64,000 nt of DNA, taken from assembly GCF_038396675.1 (NCBI RefSeq), contig NC_088926.1:13557001-13621000 (forward strand). Direction: 5' to 3'. Below the pieces are notes generated by a model. That model made no database searches and was not told where the DNA came from. It was given only the letters and a program-made list of their open reading frames with translations. A program made the translations under genes and the position numbers. Positions 1-10,679 of the stretch are shown piece by piece (the first letter of the stretch is position 1; every line of letters begins with the position of its first letter). Origin of the DNA: Hydra vulgaris (taxonomy: Eukaryota > Cnidaria > Hydrozoa > Anthoathecata > Hydridae).

Positions 1-613
1 TTTGCTTTAAAAGAAAAAATTTAAAATGTTTTGTGTGATGCTTGGATTAATTGTAGGAACTACAACTTGATTAAATTGGTTGTCACAGCATGCTTTACTC
101 TATGTTCACTATGCATGCTCACTGGACAAGTTACAGCAATAAAGAAGAGAATAAGTCAAACTATTAAGTAGTATTTTGATAAACAAAAGCTTGCTTATCA
201 AAACGGCAAACAACTTGTAAATATTTTATATAAAGAATATTTTAAACATTGTGTGGAGTAACCTCGTAATTCATTAGAAAGTTCAACAACCTCTTTTAAT
301 ACTTTTATTAACAAAGACTGTAACACGAGCCCACTACCGGGCCTAACCAACTTTGGAAAAAACGTTTATTAAAGCCCAATTTATTAGGAGCCTTTGATAA
401 AAAAAAAAAAAGATCTAAACGGCTTCGTGGCATTGAGGCCACTAAGCCTTATAGAAACCTCACTAAGGTGTCCCGTTCCCGCACAGTTTTTGAACGACAA
501 CACCAACTTTTAAATTGAGTTTTAGACAAAGAAAATAATAATATTTACTGAGTATTTTTTAAAATAAAAAAATTCAAGAGTCCCCACTAAGAAAAAGTTG
601 AAAAATCTATTCG
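1..613. other. No gene recognised
   Basis: AT-rich sequence with no open frame worth reporting and no recognisable element end. A short A-run at about 399-411 follows a relatively GC-richer stretch (about 318-500), which could be part of an unrecognised short interspersed repeat, but I see no A/B box and no target duplication. Confidence 0.4.
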
Positions 614-1440
614 GTGCACTTAAGCAACTGCCCTCTTATTCCAAAATTTTCAACTTTTTTCGGCGCACTTATGCCAGTTCGCACTTATGCCGCACTTATG
701 CCAGTTTTTGCAACTGATTCGCACTTATGCCAGTTCGCACTTATGCCAATATTTGCAAATTCTTTCGGCGCACTTATGCTAATTCGCGCTTGTGCCAGTT
801 CGCACTCATGCCAGTTTTTGCAATTGGTTCGCAATTATGCCAGTTCGCACTTATGCTAGTTCGCACTTATGCCAATGTTTGCAAATTCTTTTGGCGCACT
901 TATGCCAGTTCGCGCTTGTGCCAGTTCGCACTTATGCCAGTTTTTACAACTGATTCGCACTTATGCCAGTTCGCACTTATGCTCGTTCGCACTTATGCCA
1001 ATGTTTGCAAATTCTTTCGGCGCACTTATGCCAGTTCGCGCTTGTGCCAGTTCGCACTTATGCCAGTTTTTGCAACTGATTCGCACTTATGCCACTTCGC
1101 GCTTATGCCAGTTCGCACTTATGCCAATGTTTGCAAATTCTTTTGGCGCACTTATGCCAGTTCGCGCTTGTACCAGTTCGCACTTATGCCAGTTTTTGCA
1201 ATTGATTCGCACTTATGCCAATTCGCACTTATGCCAGTTCGCAGTTATGCCAATGTTTGCAAATTCTTTTGGCGCACTTATGCCAGTTCGCGCTTGTGCT
1301 AGTTCGCACTTATGCAAGTTTTTGCAAGTGATTCGCACTTATGTAAGTTCGCACTTGTGCCAGTTCGCACTTATGCCAGTTCGCACTTATGCCAGTCGCA
1401 CTTATGCAGGTTCGCAGTTATGAAATTCGCACTTATTCAG
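614..1440. repeat. 126-bp higher-order satellite built from a 16-bp unit
   Basis: The basic unit is about 16 bp (TTCGCACTTATGCCAG with variants). Units are grouped into a higher-order repeat marked by the block TTTGCAAATTCTTT. That marker starts near 752, 878, 1004, 1130 and 1256, an exact 126-bp spacing. Because 126 is divisible by three, several overlapping frames stay open through the array; these read as near-identical 42-residue repeats and are more likely a by-product of the period than a gene. The array ends in degenerate units near 1440. Confidence 0.93.
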
Positions 1441-1451
1441 TCGCCCCTTTT

Positions 1452-1557
1452 TTAAAAGTGCTAACTTGCACCTACTGTGTCATACATTTTTAAAATATTT
1501 AACATTTCTTCTTTTCAAATATTTTAAGGAGAACTGAGGGAAGTTAGCACTTTTTTT
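1452..1557. repeat. Short inverted repeat beside the satellite
   Basis: AAAAGTGCTAACTT at about 1455 is matched in reverse complement by AAGTTAGCACTTTT near 1540, about 70 bp apart. It could be a small MITE or a chance foldback; no target duplication is clear. Confidence 0.45.
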
Positions 1558-1726
1558 TATTTACATGATTTAAAAAAGTTGAACAGTGATAATTATTTTT
1601 TCCTTAAAATATGTGAATATTTTACTTTTGGTTACAAATATGAACATTTTAGATTTTTTTATTGGTTATTTAATATGATTTTGTGTTTGTTTCAACAGAA
1701 GTAAAGCAAAATAAAAAATAAATGTA

Positions 1727-2179
1727 ATGGAGGAAAATAAAAATGTAAAATACATCACAGAAATAGATTTATTCACACAATTTGTTAGAGCTGACAAAAC
1801 TGTCAAGTCAAATTCAGTAACATATTCAGCCATTAAAGAAATACTTTATAAAGATTTTGAATTATCAGTTAATTCATTGGAGTTCGAAAATGTGTGTGAA
1901 AAAACATGGAAACGTTATAAATGCCTGAAAGAGAAACATTTCAAGAGAAATGTATATGCATTTATACTTTCACAAGCATCAAAAGATATCATTTATGAAG
2001 TAGAGGATGCTTGCATAACAGAACCATGTTTTTCAAAACAAAGAAAGTCTTTTACAGAACTGGGTGATAAGATGAAAAAGGAGAGGACACAGGAACTTCT
2101 CAATTATATAAACAAATTTATCACTAATGAGTGTTTTATCAATTTTCATGTCAGTAAATTTATTTTGAATGGAAACTAA
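1727..2179 (+). pseudogene. N-terminal fragment of a transposase-like protein
   Basis: A 150-codon open frame beginning at ATG 1727. It is lysine-rich and contains the stretch QRKSFTELGDKMKKERTQEL at about residues 104-123. This resembles the GRPKKDLKDLGERSKRTR segment in the N-terminal region of the Transib transposase at 30821-32814. No catalytic-core residues follow: the frame stops and about 200 bp later a CACTGTG terminus appears. I read it as the 5' part of an internally deleted Transib-like or related DNA transposon. It could instead be a host gene exon of unknown function. Confidence 0.45.
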
Positions 2180-2339
2180 CCGAATTTACTAAACTTTTAT
2201 AGATACACAAAAAAATTGAAAATTCATCAATTTCAAAATTGCATATCATCACTTAGAAATTAGCTAGAAACATAATTTTTTTTTTTATTTATCCACAAAT
2301 TTATCTGACTTTCTGAATAAATAACTTTTATAGACTTTC

Positions 2340-2545
<206 letters not shown>

Positions 2546-2595
2546 TTTTTTTTGTAAATAATTTTTGCTCTCCTACAGTAAGTGTAAGGTAGATT

Positions 2596-2830
2596 AGGGT
2601 AATATGAGCATCTTAAGCGGAAGTTGGAATATTTTCATATATAATTATGCTGGATGCAAAATTTTTGCGAATAATCAATTTTTAGGGATCTCTATTCATT
2701 CGCTTAGATATATGGACACCCAAAAATTTTTGTTAAAAACACAGGTTTAAAAAAAGTAGCAAAAGTGCTCATATTACCCACACCACTTGGTAACATAAGC
2801 ACTTTAAGTTAGATCAAAAAATTAAATTAA
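2596..2830. mobile_element. Remnant with pogo-like ends (GGGTAATATGAGCA)
   Basis: GGGTAATATGAGCA after a TA at about 2597 is matched in inverse orientation by TGCTCATATTACCC at about 2768. A related direct copy (GGTAACATAAGCACTTT) follows near 2790. Repeated subterminal motifs of this kind are also seen in the two pogo elements in this window. A right-hand TA duplication is not clear. Confidence 0.4.
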
Positions 2831-3570
2831 AAAATACCAACCTGACAATTAGAACAAAATTTTTTTTATCAAAAACATAATCTAATTTTTGACATAAACT
2901 TAAATTAAAAAAAAAAAGAGCTTAATATCTCCTACTTCTGTTTTTTAAATATATTTTGCTTTGCATAATTTATGGACAATCCCTTAACTGTTATATATTT
3001 AATGTCTGTTTTCTGGCCTTTTATAGTTATATGTATATAGAAAACATGTATGCTAATATTTACCGTAATGTGATCTAACAAATATCTTAAGCTATTTGCT
3101 AATGTCTTGCGTAATTGTTGTGATGCTATTGTTGTAATGTTTTGTGCTGATAGACAGCTTGGCTTACCTTCCCATTGGTGTCTATCGTTAAAAATGATTA
3201 TAGGTAGTTTCACTAACTGCTTTTAATCATTCACTAAAAGCCAAGATAACATTTGATATTACTACAGTACAATTTTTATACCTCATATTAATTTTTTTTT
3301 ATCTTTAGTGTTATTAATTACTTTGCTCTTTAAATGAGATTAGTTAAATGAGTTGGCTTTTCATTAAAAGATATTGGTTTCAAAATTGAACACCATTGTC
3401 AAAATGCTCTGGGTTAAGTAGTTTTTAAAAATCTGGTTTCTATTTTGTTCTTTTTTAATTTTTACTAACTTACTTTTCTATAACTTCCTGCTAATATGGA
3501 ATCACATAAATTTTTAAATATATGTTTAATCATTGTCCCTATCGGTAATAATTATTTTAAATTATTTTAA

Positions 3571-3809
3571 TTTTTTTTTTTTTTCTTATTCACTTCTTCA
3601 AGGCCGAGAAGGCCACTACAGATGAGGAGGCTACTTAATAGTGGTTATAACCCTCTCTCAACTCAATAACTCCGAAACACAAACCTTGACGAACAAGGCC
3701 GCTGCGCGGAGAAACAAGTTGAGCGCGGTACTACCAGGGACGTGGTGGGGATTGAACTTGGAACCTCTCGCTTATGAAGCGAGCGCTTTAACACTACACC
3801 ACTTTCCGC
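3571..3809 (-). mobile_element. tRNA-derived SINE (Met-like head), SINE-B
   Basis: On the minus strand the head is tRNA-like: an A-box region near the start, an anticodon arm with stem CTCGC/GCGAG and loop TTCATAA (anticodon CAT), and a B-box-like GGTTCCAAGTTC. The 3' end is an A-run (T-run 3571-3584 on the plus strand). The acceptor stem cannot close, so this is not a functional tRNA gene. A 7-bp direct repeat ATTTTAA (3564-3570 and 3811-3817) fits a target duplication. Confidence 0.8.
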
Positions 3810-3817
3810 AATTTTAA

Positions 3818-4390
3818 AATAAGACTTGGATGATATATGCATATAATTTAAGTCATATTTTAACATAACGATTTAGTTGTAATTTGCGCAAATAATGTTT
3901 GAACGTTGCGAATTAAACTTAACTGTAATCTGTATCTTTAATGAAGTTTAATGAAGGTTAACTGTATCTTTAATGAAGCTTACAATTTATTTGAACTAGG
4001 AAGCCAAGAAAAATAAAAGTAAGCAGAACTAGAAAAACATTATTAAATTTATATTTCGTTAGAGAAAATAAATAAGAATTAAATTGTTATTATTAATTTA
4101 TTTACTAATACTTTTTTTACTTTTTTAATTACTAAATAAGACTTGGATGATCTATGCATATAATTCAAGTCATATTTTAACAAAACGATTTTGTTGTGAT
4201 TTGCGCATTTAATGTTCAAATGTTGTGGAATAAATGGTTAACTGTATCTTTAATGAAGCTAACAGTTTTGTTTAACTAAGAAGCCAAGAAAAATAAAAGT
4301 AAGCAGAACTAAAAAAGTATTAATAAATTTATATTTCATTAGAGAAAATAAATAAAAATTAAATTGTTATTAATAATTTATTTACTAACC
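3818..4390. repeat. Tandem segmental duplication, about 300 bp x 2
   Basis: Two diverged direct copies, roughly 3818-4110 and 4134-4390, both starting AATAAGACTTGGATGAT and both ending TTTATTTACTAA. They share long blocks such as GAAGCCAAGAAAAATAAAAG. The SINE-B insertion lies at the edge of copy 1. Confidence 0.85.
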
Positions 4391-4414
4391 CGTATTACGG
4401 GTTAGTAAATAAAT
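4378..4414. repeat. Perfect hairpin at the end of the duplication
   Basis: TTTATTTACTAACCCGTA, one central T, then its exact reverse complement: 18-bp arms. The left arm is the end of duplication copy 2. Confidence 0.85.
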
Positions 4415-4427
4415 GTTGCCTACTGCT

Positions 4428-4438
4428 AGTTATTATTA

Positions 4439-4530
<92 letters not shown>

Positions 4531-4764
4531 CAGGGCCGTCCTTACGGGGGGCGTAGGGGGTGTCTAACCCCCTGACTATAAAAAACCTGTCAGCAAATAT
4601 TGGCTATATCTACCTTGTCTGCAAATGTAGACTTTCAGTTGGTAAATATTTAAAAACAAGAACCTTTTATTTTTTTTTGTCTTTTTCTAATAAAATGTAA
4701 ATCTAGACGGCAAAAAGTCATATTTCACCCCTCCCTCCTTTCCATTCTCTTCAGGACGCCACTG

Positions 4765-4861
<97 letters not shown>
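4428..4861. repeat. (TTA)n then (GTA)n trinucleotide array, split by a MITE
   Basis: (TTA)n occupies about 4428-4500 and (GTA)n about 4500-4530. The GTA array resumes at 4765-4861 after the inserted element at 4531-4764. Confidence 0.95.
4531..4764. mobile_element. hAT-type MITE inserted in the GTA array
   Basis: The left end CAGGGCCGTCC is matched by GGACGCCACTG at the right end (an imperfect terminal inverted repeat). Flanks GTAGTGGT and GTAGTAGT fit an 8-bp target duplication within the microsatellite. The CAGGGCCG terminus matches the better preserved hAT MITEs at 21160 and 21632. Confidence 0.7.
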
Positions 4862-5295
4862 ATATCAGTTGTTGATATCAGTTGTTATAACTATTTTCAT
4901 CATTGATTATAAGGTTATGTTGTATATCAAGTATTTACTTTATATTAGTACTTGTACTATTGTAAATTTCGAAGTTATAATATTTCCTTCGAAATGTTTT
5001 AACTTATTTCAAAATATATTTGATTTGATATAAGACTTGAAAAAGTAATGTCCCAATTAACAATGTTAAAAAATGTATAAGGTTCTAAAGCTATTTTTAT
5101 CATTAAATAGTGTTTATAAAGCAGGTAATTTAAAATCTGAAAAATAACACATTTATATAATGAAGATACTAAAAAAATTAGGATAAATCAAAGATGGTTT
5201 GAAATGAACTAAATAATATACTTAGTAAAATATGTTTTTTTATAAAACATTTAACCACTCATTACAAAAAGGCAATAAAATAAATTAATGCAAAC

Positions 5296-5451
5296 CTGTA
5301 ATTGAAAGTCTAACCAAATAATAGGTATTGAAATAACAAAAGTACAAGCCAAGGCAATTGCAGAATTTCGTTTCCAGTTTCTTGGTTGACACCACCACCC
5401 ACCAGCCGGTGACCACACATATTTTGGATAGGGATATACCTTGCCTCCACC
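5296..5451 (-). CDS. Internal exon of a small membrane-protein gene (SPAGGWW motif)
   Basis: A 156-bp segment bounded by a strong acceptor (TTTTTAAG before GGTGGAGGC) and a donor (CAG followed by GTTTGC). It encodes exactly 52 codons in phase 0. The peptide contains YPYPKYVWSPAGGWWCQPRN, then WKRNSAIALA and a hydrophobic stretch (CTFVISIPIIWL) that looks like a transmembrane segment. The tryptophan-rich motif followed by one membrane span looks like a conserved small mitochondrial or ER protein, but I cannot name it. A possible first exon is the ATG at 7711-7713, which is directly followed by GTAAGA; a following 3' exon was not identified. Intact splice sites and a clean frame argue for a live host gene. 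Confidence 0.6.
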
Positions 5452-6179
5452 CTTAAAAATAAAAGATAAGTAAAAACAACAAAATTTTCCAAAAGCAATT
5501 CATTAAAAATAATTATTTTTAAGTATATTTTACAGAAACACTAATTTTAATATATTTCATAATACTTTAAGATTTAAAAAAAAAAACAATAAAGTAAGGT
5601 TATCAATATTAAATCATTTTTTATATTATACATCTTCAGTACTTCCATAAGTTTCTCATTTTCAAACTTTCAACATCAACTGTGTATTCTTTGCTCATCA
5701 ATTATATCAAAATTAAGTATTTTATTAAACTATTTTAATTTATTAGTCTAGAAAGAAAAAGTAATTAGTCTAAAAATTTTTAAAGTCTTATATTTAGAAA
5801 TTTTTAAAAGTTTTAAGATTAAAAAAATACTAAGAACTTTTAATTTTATATATAATTTATTTATGCTAAATATAAATATAATATAAATAAAGTAAGATGA
5901 TAAATTTAGAAAATAAAAAAATGTTCAAAGATGTAGAGCAAATGGTTAGGAAAAATAGAGATTTTGTCAAAGTAGACTGTATGATGTTGAAGTAGACTGT
6001 AAGTTAGGTGAAAAAATGCTTACAAATAAAGTTGACAACACAAAATAGATGGCAAAAGAGCTCATCTGTAGTAAAAACTGCACCAGTATAAAAAATGTTA
6101 CAACAGCAACCAAAACAAAAAGGTAGCGGTTTTAAGGTAAAAGTTGATTTGAATTTTAGTGCATTCACAATAGTTGGAC
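5452..6179. other. No gene recognised (putative intron sequence)
   Basis: AT-rich with homopolymer runs. If the ATG at 7711 is exon 1 of the gene at 5296-5451, this belongs to a roughly 2.26-kb intron. I see no element ends. Confidence 0.4.
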
Positions 6180-6720
6180 ACTACAAGGTTTAATCCTTAG
6201 TCCTATTTTGTTTCTCATCTACATTTTTGATCTTTTTGACAGTCTAACCTCTAAAGTGGCTCTATTATCTGATGGCACAACTATTTGCTTCAGTCTTAAT
6301 AAAAAATCATCACTTTTCAATCATATTTTAAAACAAGCTTAAATATAATCTCTTCTGTAAAAGCTTAGAGCTCGCAGGGGCTAGTGAATTATAATCCAAA
6401 TAAACCTCAGTTATTTACTGCAAACCAGTAGGACTATAAACACTCTTGTAACAATGTTGATAGTTCTATCTTGATGAATTATAACACTCTTACTGAGTCT
6501 ACTTTAAGTTTTCTTGGATTATCTTTCATTACTGACATTAGAAACCATACATCCTATCTTTTGTAAAAGTTTTTGTAAATCTGCTACAGTTGCCTTTATT
6601 TATTATACTCACAATTTTTTTACTTCTGATTCCACTATCTACTTTGATAAATCCCATCCTTGCATGAAATACTATTGTTGTGCTGTTTTCAGATCTTTCT
6701 CTTTTAGAAAAGATTAAAAA
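6180..6720 (+). pseudogene. Degenerate LINE C reverse-transcriptase remnant
   Basis: Broken frames align with the LINE C copy at 49370-52840. LSPILFLIYIFDLFDSLTSK corresponds to the region before the FADD-type motif, and FTSDSTIYFDKSHPCMKYYC corresponds to the RT thumb region. Many stops and frameshifts are present and the ends are not defined. It lies inside the putative intron of the SPAGGWW gene. Confidence 0.7.
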
Positions 6721-8004
6721 ATTATTATGGTAAGACTTGCCAAGCTTAGGCCTCAGTAGCATTGTCCAAAAGTAGAATGAAACACAATCTTGCACAACAT
6801 GTGATTCAGCTAAGTCACATCTTTTTACTGTAAATATTTTTTCATGTTCAAAAAACCTTTATTTATTGAATTTTTCCAAGGCCAAATCAAGACAATTATC
6901 TCCACCTTTAACAGCAAGAGGTACTTCATTAATGATTTAATAAAAGTTATGCATAATATACATTTAAAGTTATATGGCAATAAAAAATGGACAATAAAGG
7001 TAGGTGATGTCAAGCGCCTGAAAAGAACAGAAAAGACAATGATTAAATGTGTGTCTTGAGTGACTCAAAAAAATAAGAAAAAAATCTTAAACTGAGAACA
7101 GAAACGGTGAGTTTTATTTGATAAATAGCATCCAAGAAGATTAAGGTAGTTTGGACATGCAGAGCATAAGGATACATATAATTGGGTATCAGCATTTAGA
7201 GAGTTTGCATTTTTATAAAAGAAAAGTAAATAAAGATGTGAAAATAAGAAAGCATGGAACTAACAGGCTTCAGCTGCACTAGTAACTAGACCCTTGTAAG
7301 TAAGTTTATATTTAAAAATGCCGATACAAAAAAACTTTTATTAAAAAAAAGGTCAATATAGTATTTAAAAACTTTAATAAAATTGATGTGGATCAAATTT
7401 TATTGCAACTCAGTTGAAACTTTTATCATATTACACAATGTAAATAAAATGTACGATGCTAATTTATATCAAACATAGATGGCAAACTTAATATTATATA
7501 CTTGCATTTAATATCAAACGTGCATAATTTTATAATATAATTTAAAGCTTTTCCATTTTTAATATATTTGAGAATATTAAATCTGTTTAAAAAAAATTGT
7601 GCTTTTTTTAAATTTTTTTTATCCTAAAAATTGTATAAAAAATACTAAATTATAGAAAAAAATTCACAATAAAATAAAATACTTCCATAAAGGTTATTAC
7701 TTATTCTTACCATGCTAAATGGAGATTATTACTTTTTTGTATTTCATACTTTATAGATGCAAAATATAAAAATATTATCATTATATAATAATATTTACAT
7801 ATTATTACATAATGATATCAATACAAGTAACCTGTTTACTGTAAACATTTATAAAACATTAATCAATCAATTTAATAAAATAACAATATAACTTTATGCT
7901 ATTTTTATTTTTATTACTATTTAAATATAAAGTAATCAAAGGCAACTTAAGTAAATAAAATTACCTAAATGTATAACAAGACACTTTTATAATATTGAAA
8001 TAGG
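6721..8004. other. No gene recognised
   Basis: AT-rich sequence with short chance frames on both strands. The only point of note is the minus-strand ATG at 7711-7713 followed by a GTAAGA donor. Confidence 0.4.
7706..7720 (-). other. Possible first coding exon: ATG followed directly by GTAAGA
   Basis: On the minus strand the sequence reads ATTTAGCATG then GTAAGAATAA. Joining this phase-0 ATG to the exon at 5451 would give an N-terminus MGGGKVYPYPKYVW. RPL4 in this window uses the same ATG-then-donor layout. Transcript evidence is needed. Confidence 0.3.
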
Positions 8005-8166
8005 TGTTATGTTAATGTGATATACATATAGTATATGTATATTATACATATATATTATTATCAATATATTTATGTATACATATACGTTTTGTATTATACT
8101 ATATATACTTTATGTATATATGCTCTTTTAAACCAACATAATTACTTTGGTAATTCTTTATAATCA
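8005..8166 (+). repeat. 5' LTR of a Ty3/gypsy-type element
   Basis: It starts TGTTATGTTAATGTGATAT and is collinear with the 3' LTR at 11781-11949, sharing TTATTATCAATATATTTATG and AACATAATTA blocks. It ends near ATCA. LTR divergence indicates an old insertion. A matching 5-bp target duplication was not found. Confidence 0.8.
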
Positions 8167-8329
8167 AAAGAACTAAAATATTACCATGAAATAAAAGAAA
8201 GATGGAGCGATTCATGAAACCTGATGAACTCACCAGATACAGCAAAAACATACAACCATTGGTTAAGAACATTTGACAATTTTGTAAGTTGATGATAACT
8301 CCATCAAGCTTAATCTTCTTATAAACCAT

Positions 8330-8681
8330 ATTGAACCTAATGTCTATAAATTTATATTAGAGTGTGATGAGTTTGAACAAGCAACAAATATTCTTGAGTC
8401 TATTTACATAAAACCAAAGAATGAAATATTTGCCAGACGCATTTTGTTAACATGGAAGCAGAAACTGAGTGAATTTAAAAATTTATCTAAGGACTATAAG
8501 TTCACTGCTGTAAGTGCTGAGCAATATAAATCTGAAATGATTCGTGATGAATTTATAAATGGCTTACTCTCCAACATTATATACCAACATTTACTAGAAA
8601 ACAATTCCCACTCAATCAGCAGCAAATACCAGCATTGGAAAGATTAAAAAATGAGTTTGTTTTTTCATGCAAAACCATTTG
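8330..8681 (+). pseudogene. gag fragment of the LTR element
   Basis: An open stretch of about 105 codons with peptides such as ARRILLTWKQKLSEFKNLSK and EMIRDEFINGLLSN. The composition fits a retrotransposon Gag capsid region, where R(D/E)xFINGL is typical. It is cut off at 8681 by the CACAGTG-ended element. No nucleocapsid Cys motif, protease or reverse-transcriptase catalytic domain follows. Confidence 0.65.
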
Positions 8682-9299
8682 CACAGTGGGCCAGTGACTG
8701 GACAAAAGTATAAAAACCAAAGTTAGAATTTTGATATCATAATGGTTTTAAACCATTATATAGATATTATAAAACAATTTAAAACCGTTTATATACACTT
8801 AAAGTTTTAATGAATATACTAATGATGTTGTTAAAGTAATCGTGAATGTAAATTAGAAAAATATATATATAAAGAGGAAATTGTTCTTTAAAAATCGATG
8901 GAAATAAATACCTTTCACATAAAATATTGCACTTTTTAAAATATTATGTTATAACTCTATATATTATCTGAATTTTAAAAGTTGTTAGACTAATATTGGT
9001 AAATAATTAACACATTTATAGCTACTTTAAATATGCTTAATATGTTATATTTTATTGTTTAATTTCTGCTTTTAAAATACTTTTTTTTATTGCTACATCT
9101 TGTTTTTATACTCTGATATTTTGAAGCTTGTATATGCCTGCTTTTATAATTTCATAAATCTGGCTGCTACTAGGCGCCACTTTGATTTTCTTTCACATTT
9201 GAAATTTTCACTTAACAAAAAATCTGTAATTCCGCTCAAAAATTTTTATTTGCACAAAATTTTAAGAAATGCGGAAAAAATATAATACGGTCTTACTCA

Positions 9300-9320
9300 T
9301 ACTAAACAATAATATATGTA

Positions 9321-9400
<80 letters not shown>

Positions 9401-9656
9401 TAAACTAATTTAAAACATCAGATAATACAAATTCTCTCAATACTAAATAATTTATTTGAAATTTTCTTGATATTATTAATTAATTGATATTAATAATAAA
9501 CTGAATTATATTATATTATATGCTGATGATGCCGGTGCCTATTACCCGGCGAAAATTTCAAATAAATTATTTATTATTGAGAGAATTGGTATTATCTTAT
9601 GTTTTAAATTAGTTTATATATATATATATACTCTCATACAAGATGTCAACATATAA

Positions 9657-9730
<74 letters not shown>

Positions 9731-9745
9731 CATATATATAATATA
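9300..9745. repeat. (TA)n arrays flanking the foldback
   Basis: Near-pure TA runs at about 9310-9395 and 9660-9735, with ATACATAC variants at the edges. Confidence 0.95.
9401..9616. mobile_element. Foldback MITE inserted between TA arrays
   Basis: Inverted arms of about 66 bp: AAACTAATTTAAAACAT..TTGAAATTTTC on the left and the complementary GAAAATTTCAA..ATTAGTTTA on the right. A loop includes GATGATGCCGGTGCCTATTA. Both sides are (TA)n, as expected for an element that targets TA. No coding sequence. Confidence 0.75.
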
Positions 9746-10311
9746 ATTTTTTTTTTTTTTGTGCCGGAAAACAAGTTTATCTAGCTATGTGTAATATCAT
9801 GTGTAATAACACTAGTTAATCATATTAAACTTAAATAAGTTTCGCTTTACGCAAGCAAGTAGTGAGGATCTCATAATAAAACATGTGCTAAATTGTGTAC
9901 ATAGCACAGATAAACCATACGCAACTACACCTTTTTGCATTTAAGTTGGCCAAATTAAAGTGAAAACTGACCAACTTAAACGCAAAATGGTGTAATAAAA
10001 GTTAGTTGCTAAGCAAAATTTGACATCCATAGCAACTAAATAAAAATATATTCACTTTTTTAAAAAGCACGACCTCATTTTGATACTCATATAAAATTTG
10101 GTGAACATAGCACTCGTAAAAATATCTGCAAATATCAAAACTAGGTTTTTGCTATCCAAATTAGATATCCATGGCAACGAATTATAAAAATAACACCTTC
10201 ATAAGAAGCGCAGATATCATTTTATTACTCATCCTACTCTTAGTCAATATTGCCTTAATATTTAATTAGTTATAACTTTTGTCCAGTAAAATTAAATTCT
10301 GGCCCACTGTG

Positions 10312-10675
10312 GATTGATGAGAATATACCTTTTACTGTAGAGACTGATGCTTCTGATTTTGCCATATTCGCCACACTTAACCAGGATGGAAGGTCTGTTG
10401 CCTTCCATTCACGAACCCTTCAAGGGAGTGAACAATACTATTCATCAGTGGAGAAAGAAGCTCAAGCAATAAACGAAGCCATTAATCATTGGCACTATTT
10501 TCTTTTTGGTCGACATTTCATTCTCATCACTGACCAACGATCTGTGGCATTTATGTATGATTATAATTCAAGCAATAAAATAAAGAATGATAAAATAATG
10601 TGTTGGAGAACAGCCTTGTCTCCATATTCTTATGATATCCAGATACATTTACTTGTGTTAGATGTGCAGAAATAA
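10312..10675 (+). pseudogene. RNase H region of the gypsy-type pol
   Basis: The frame encodes FTVETDASDFA followed by SRTLQGSEQYYSSVEKEAQA and FILITDQRSVAFM. These are the hallmark RNase H/RT-connection motifs of Ty3/gypsy elements (ETDASDxA; SVEKEAxAI; TDQRS). The frame ends at a stop near 10673. Protease and most of the RT palm are absent upstream, where the CACAGTG-ended element lies, so the retroelement lost a segment before or at that insertion. Confidence 0.88.
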
Positions 10676-10679
10676 GTTC

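Larger units (their letters stand above)
8682..10311. mobile_element. Non-autonomous Transib-type element with heptamer/nonamer-like ends
   Basis: The left end is CACAGTGGGCCAG, then TGA, then CTGGACAAAAGT. The right end (reverse complement) is CACAGTGGGCCAG, then 12 nt, then CTGGACAAAAGT. Heptamer to CAAAA distance is therefore 14 nt on the left and 23 nt on the right. Flanks ATTTG and GATTG are only partly alike, so a 5-bp target duplication is not clean. No transposase is inside; the interior is (TA)n, a foldback (9401-9616) and unassigned AT-rich sequence. It sits between the gag and RNase H parts of the LTR element. Confidence 0.72.

Noticed and set aside
614-1423. Overlapping open frames in the satellite as a repeat-protein gene
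   Set aside because: Several frames are open at once because the period is a multiple of three; no start context, splice site or neighbouring exon supports translation.
3740-3809. Functional tRNA-Met gene
   Set aside because: The same reasoning: SINE body and A-run follow, and the acceptor stem cannot form.
6514-7059. Short frames on both strands as small genes
   Set aside because: The plus-strand part is a worn LINE C RT segment and the rest lacks motifs or codon structure.
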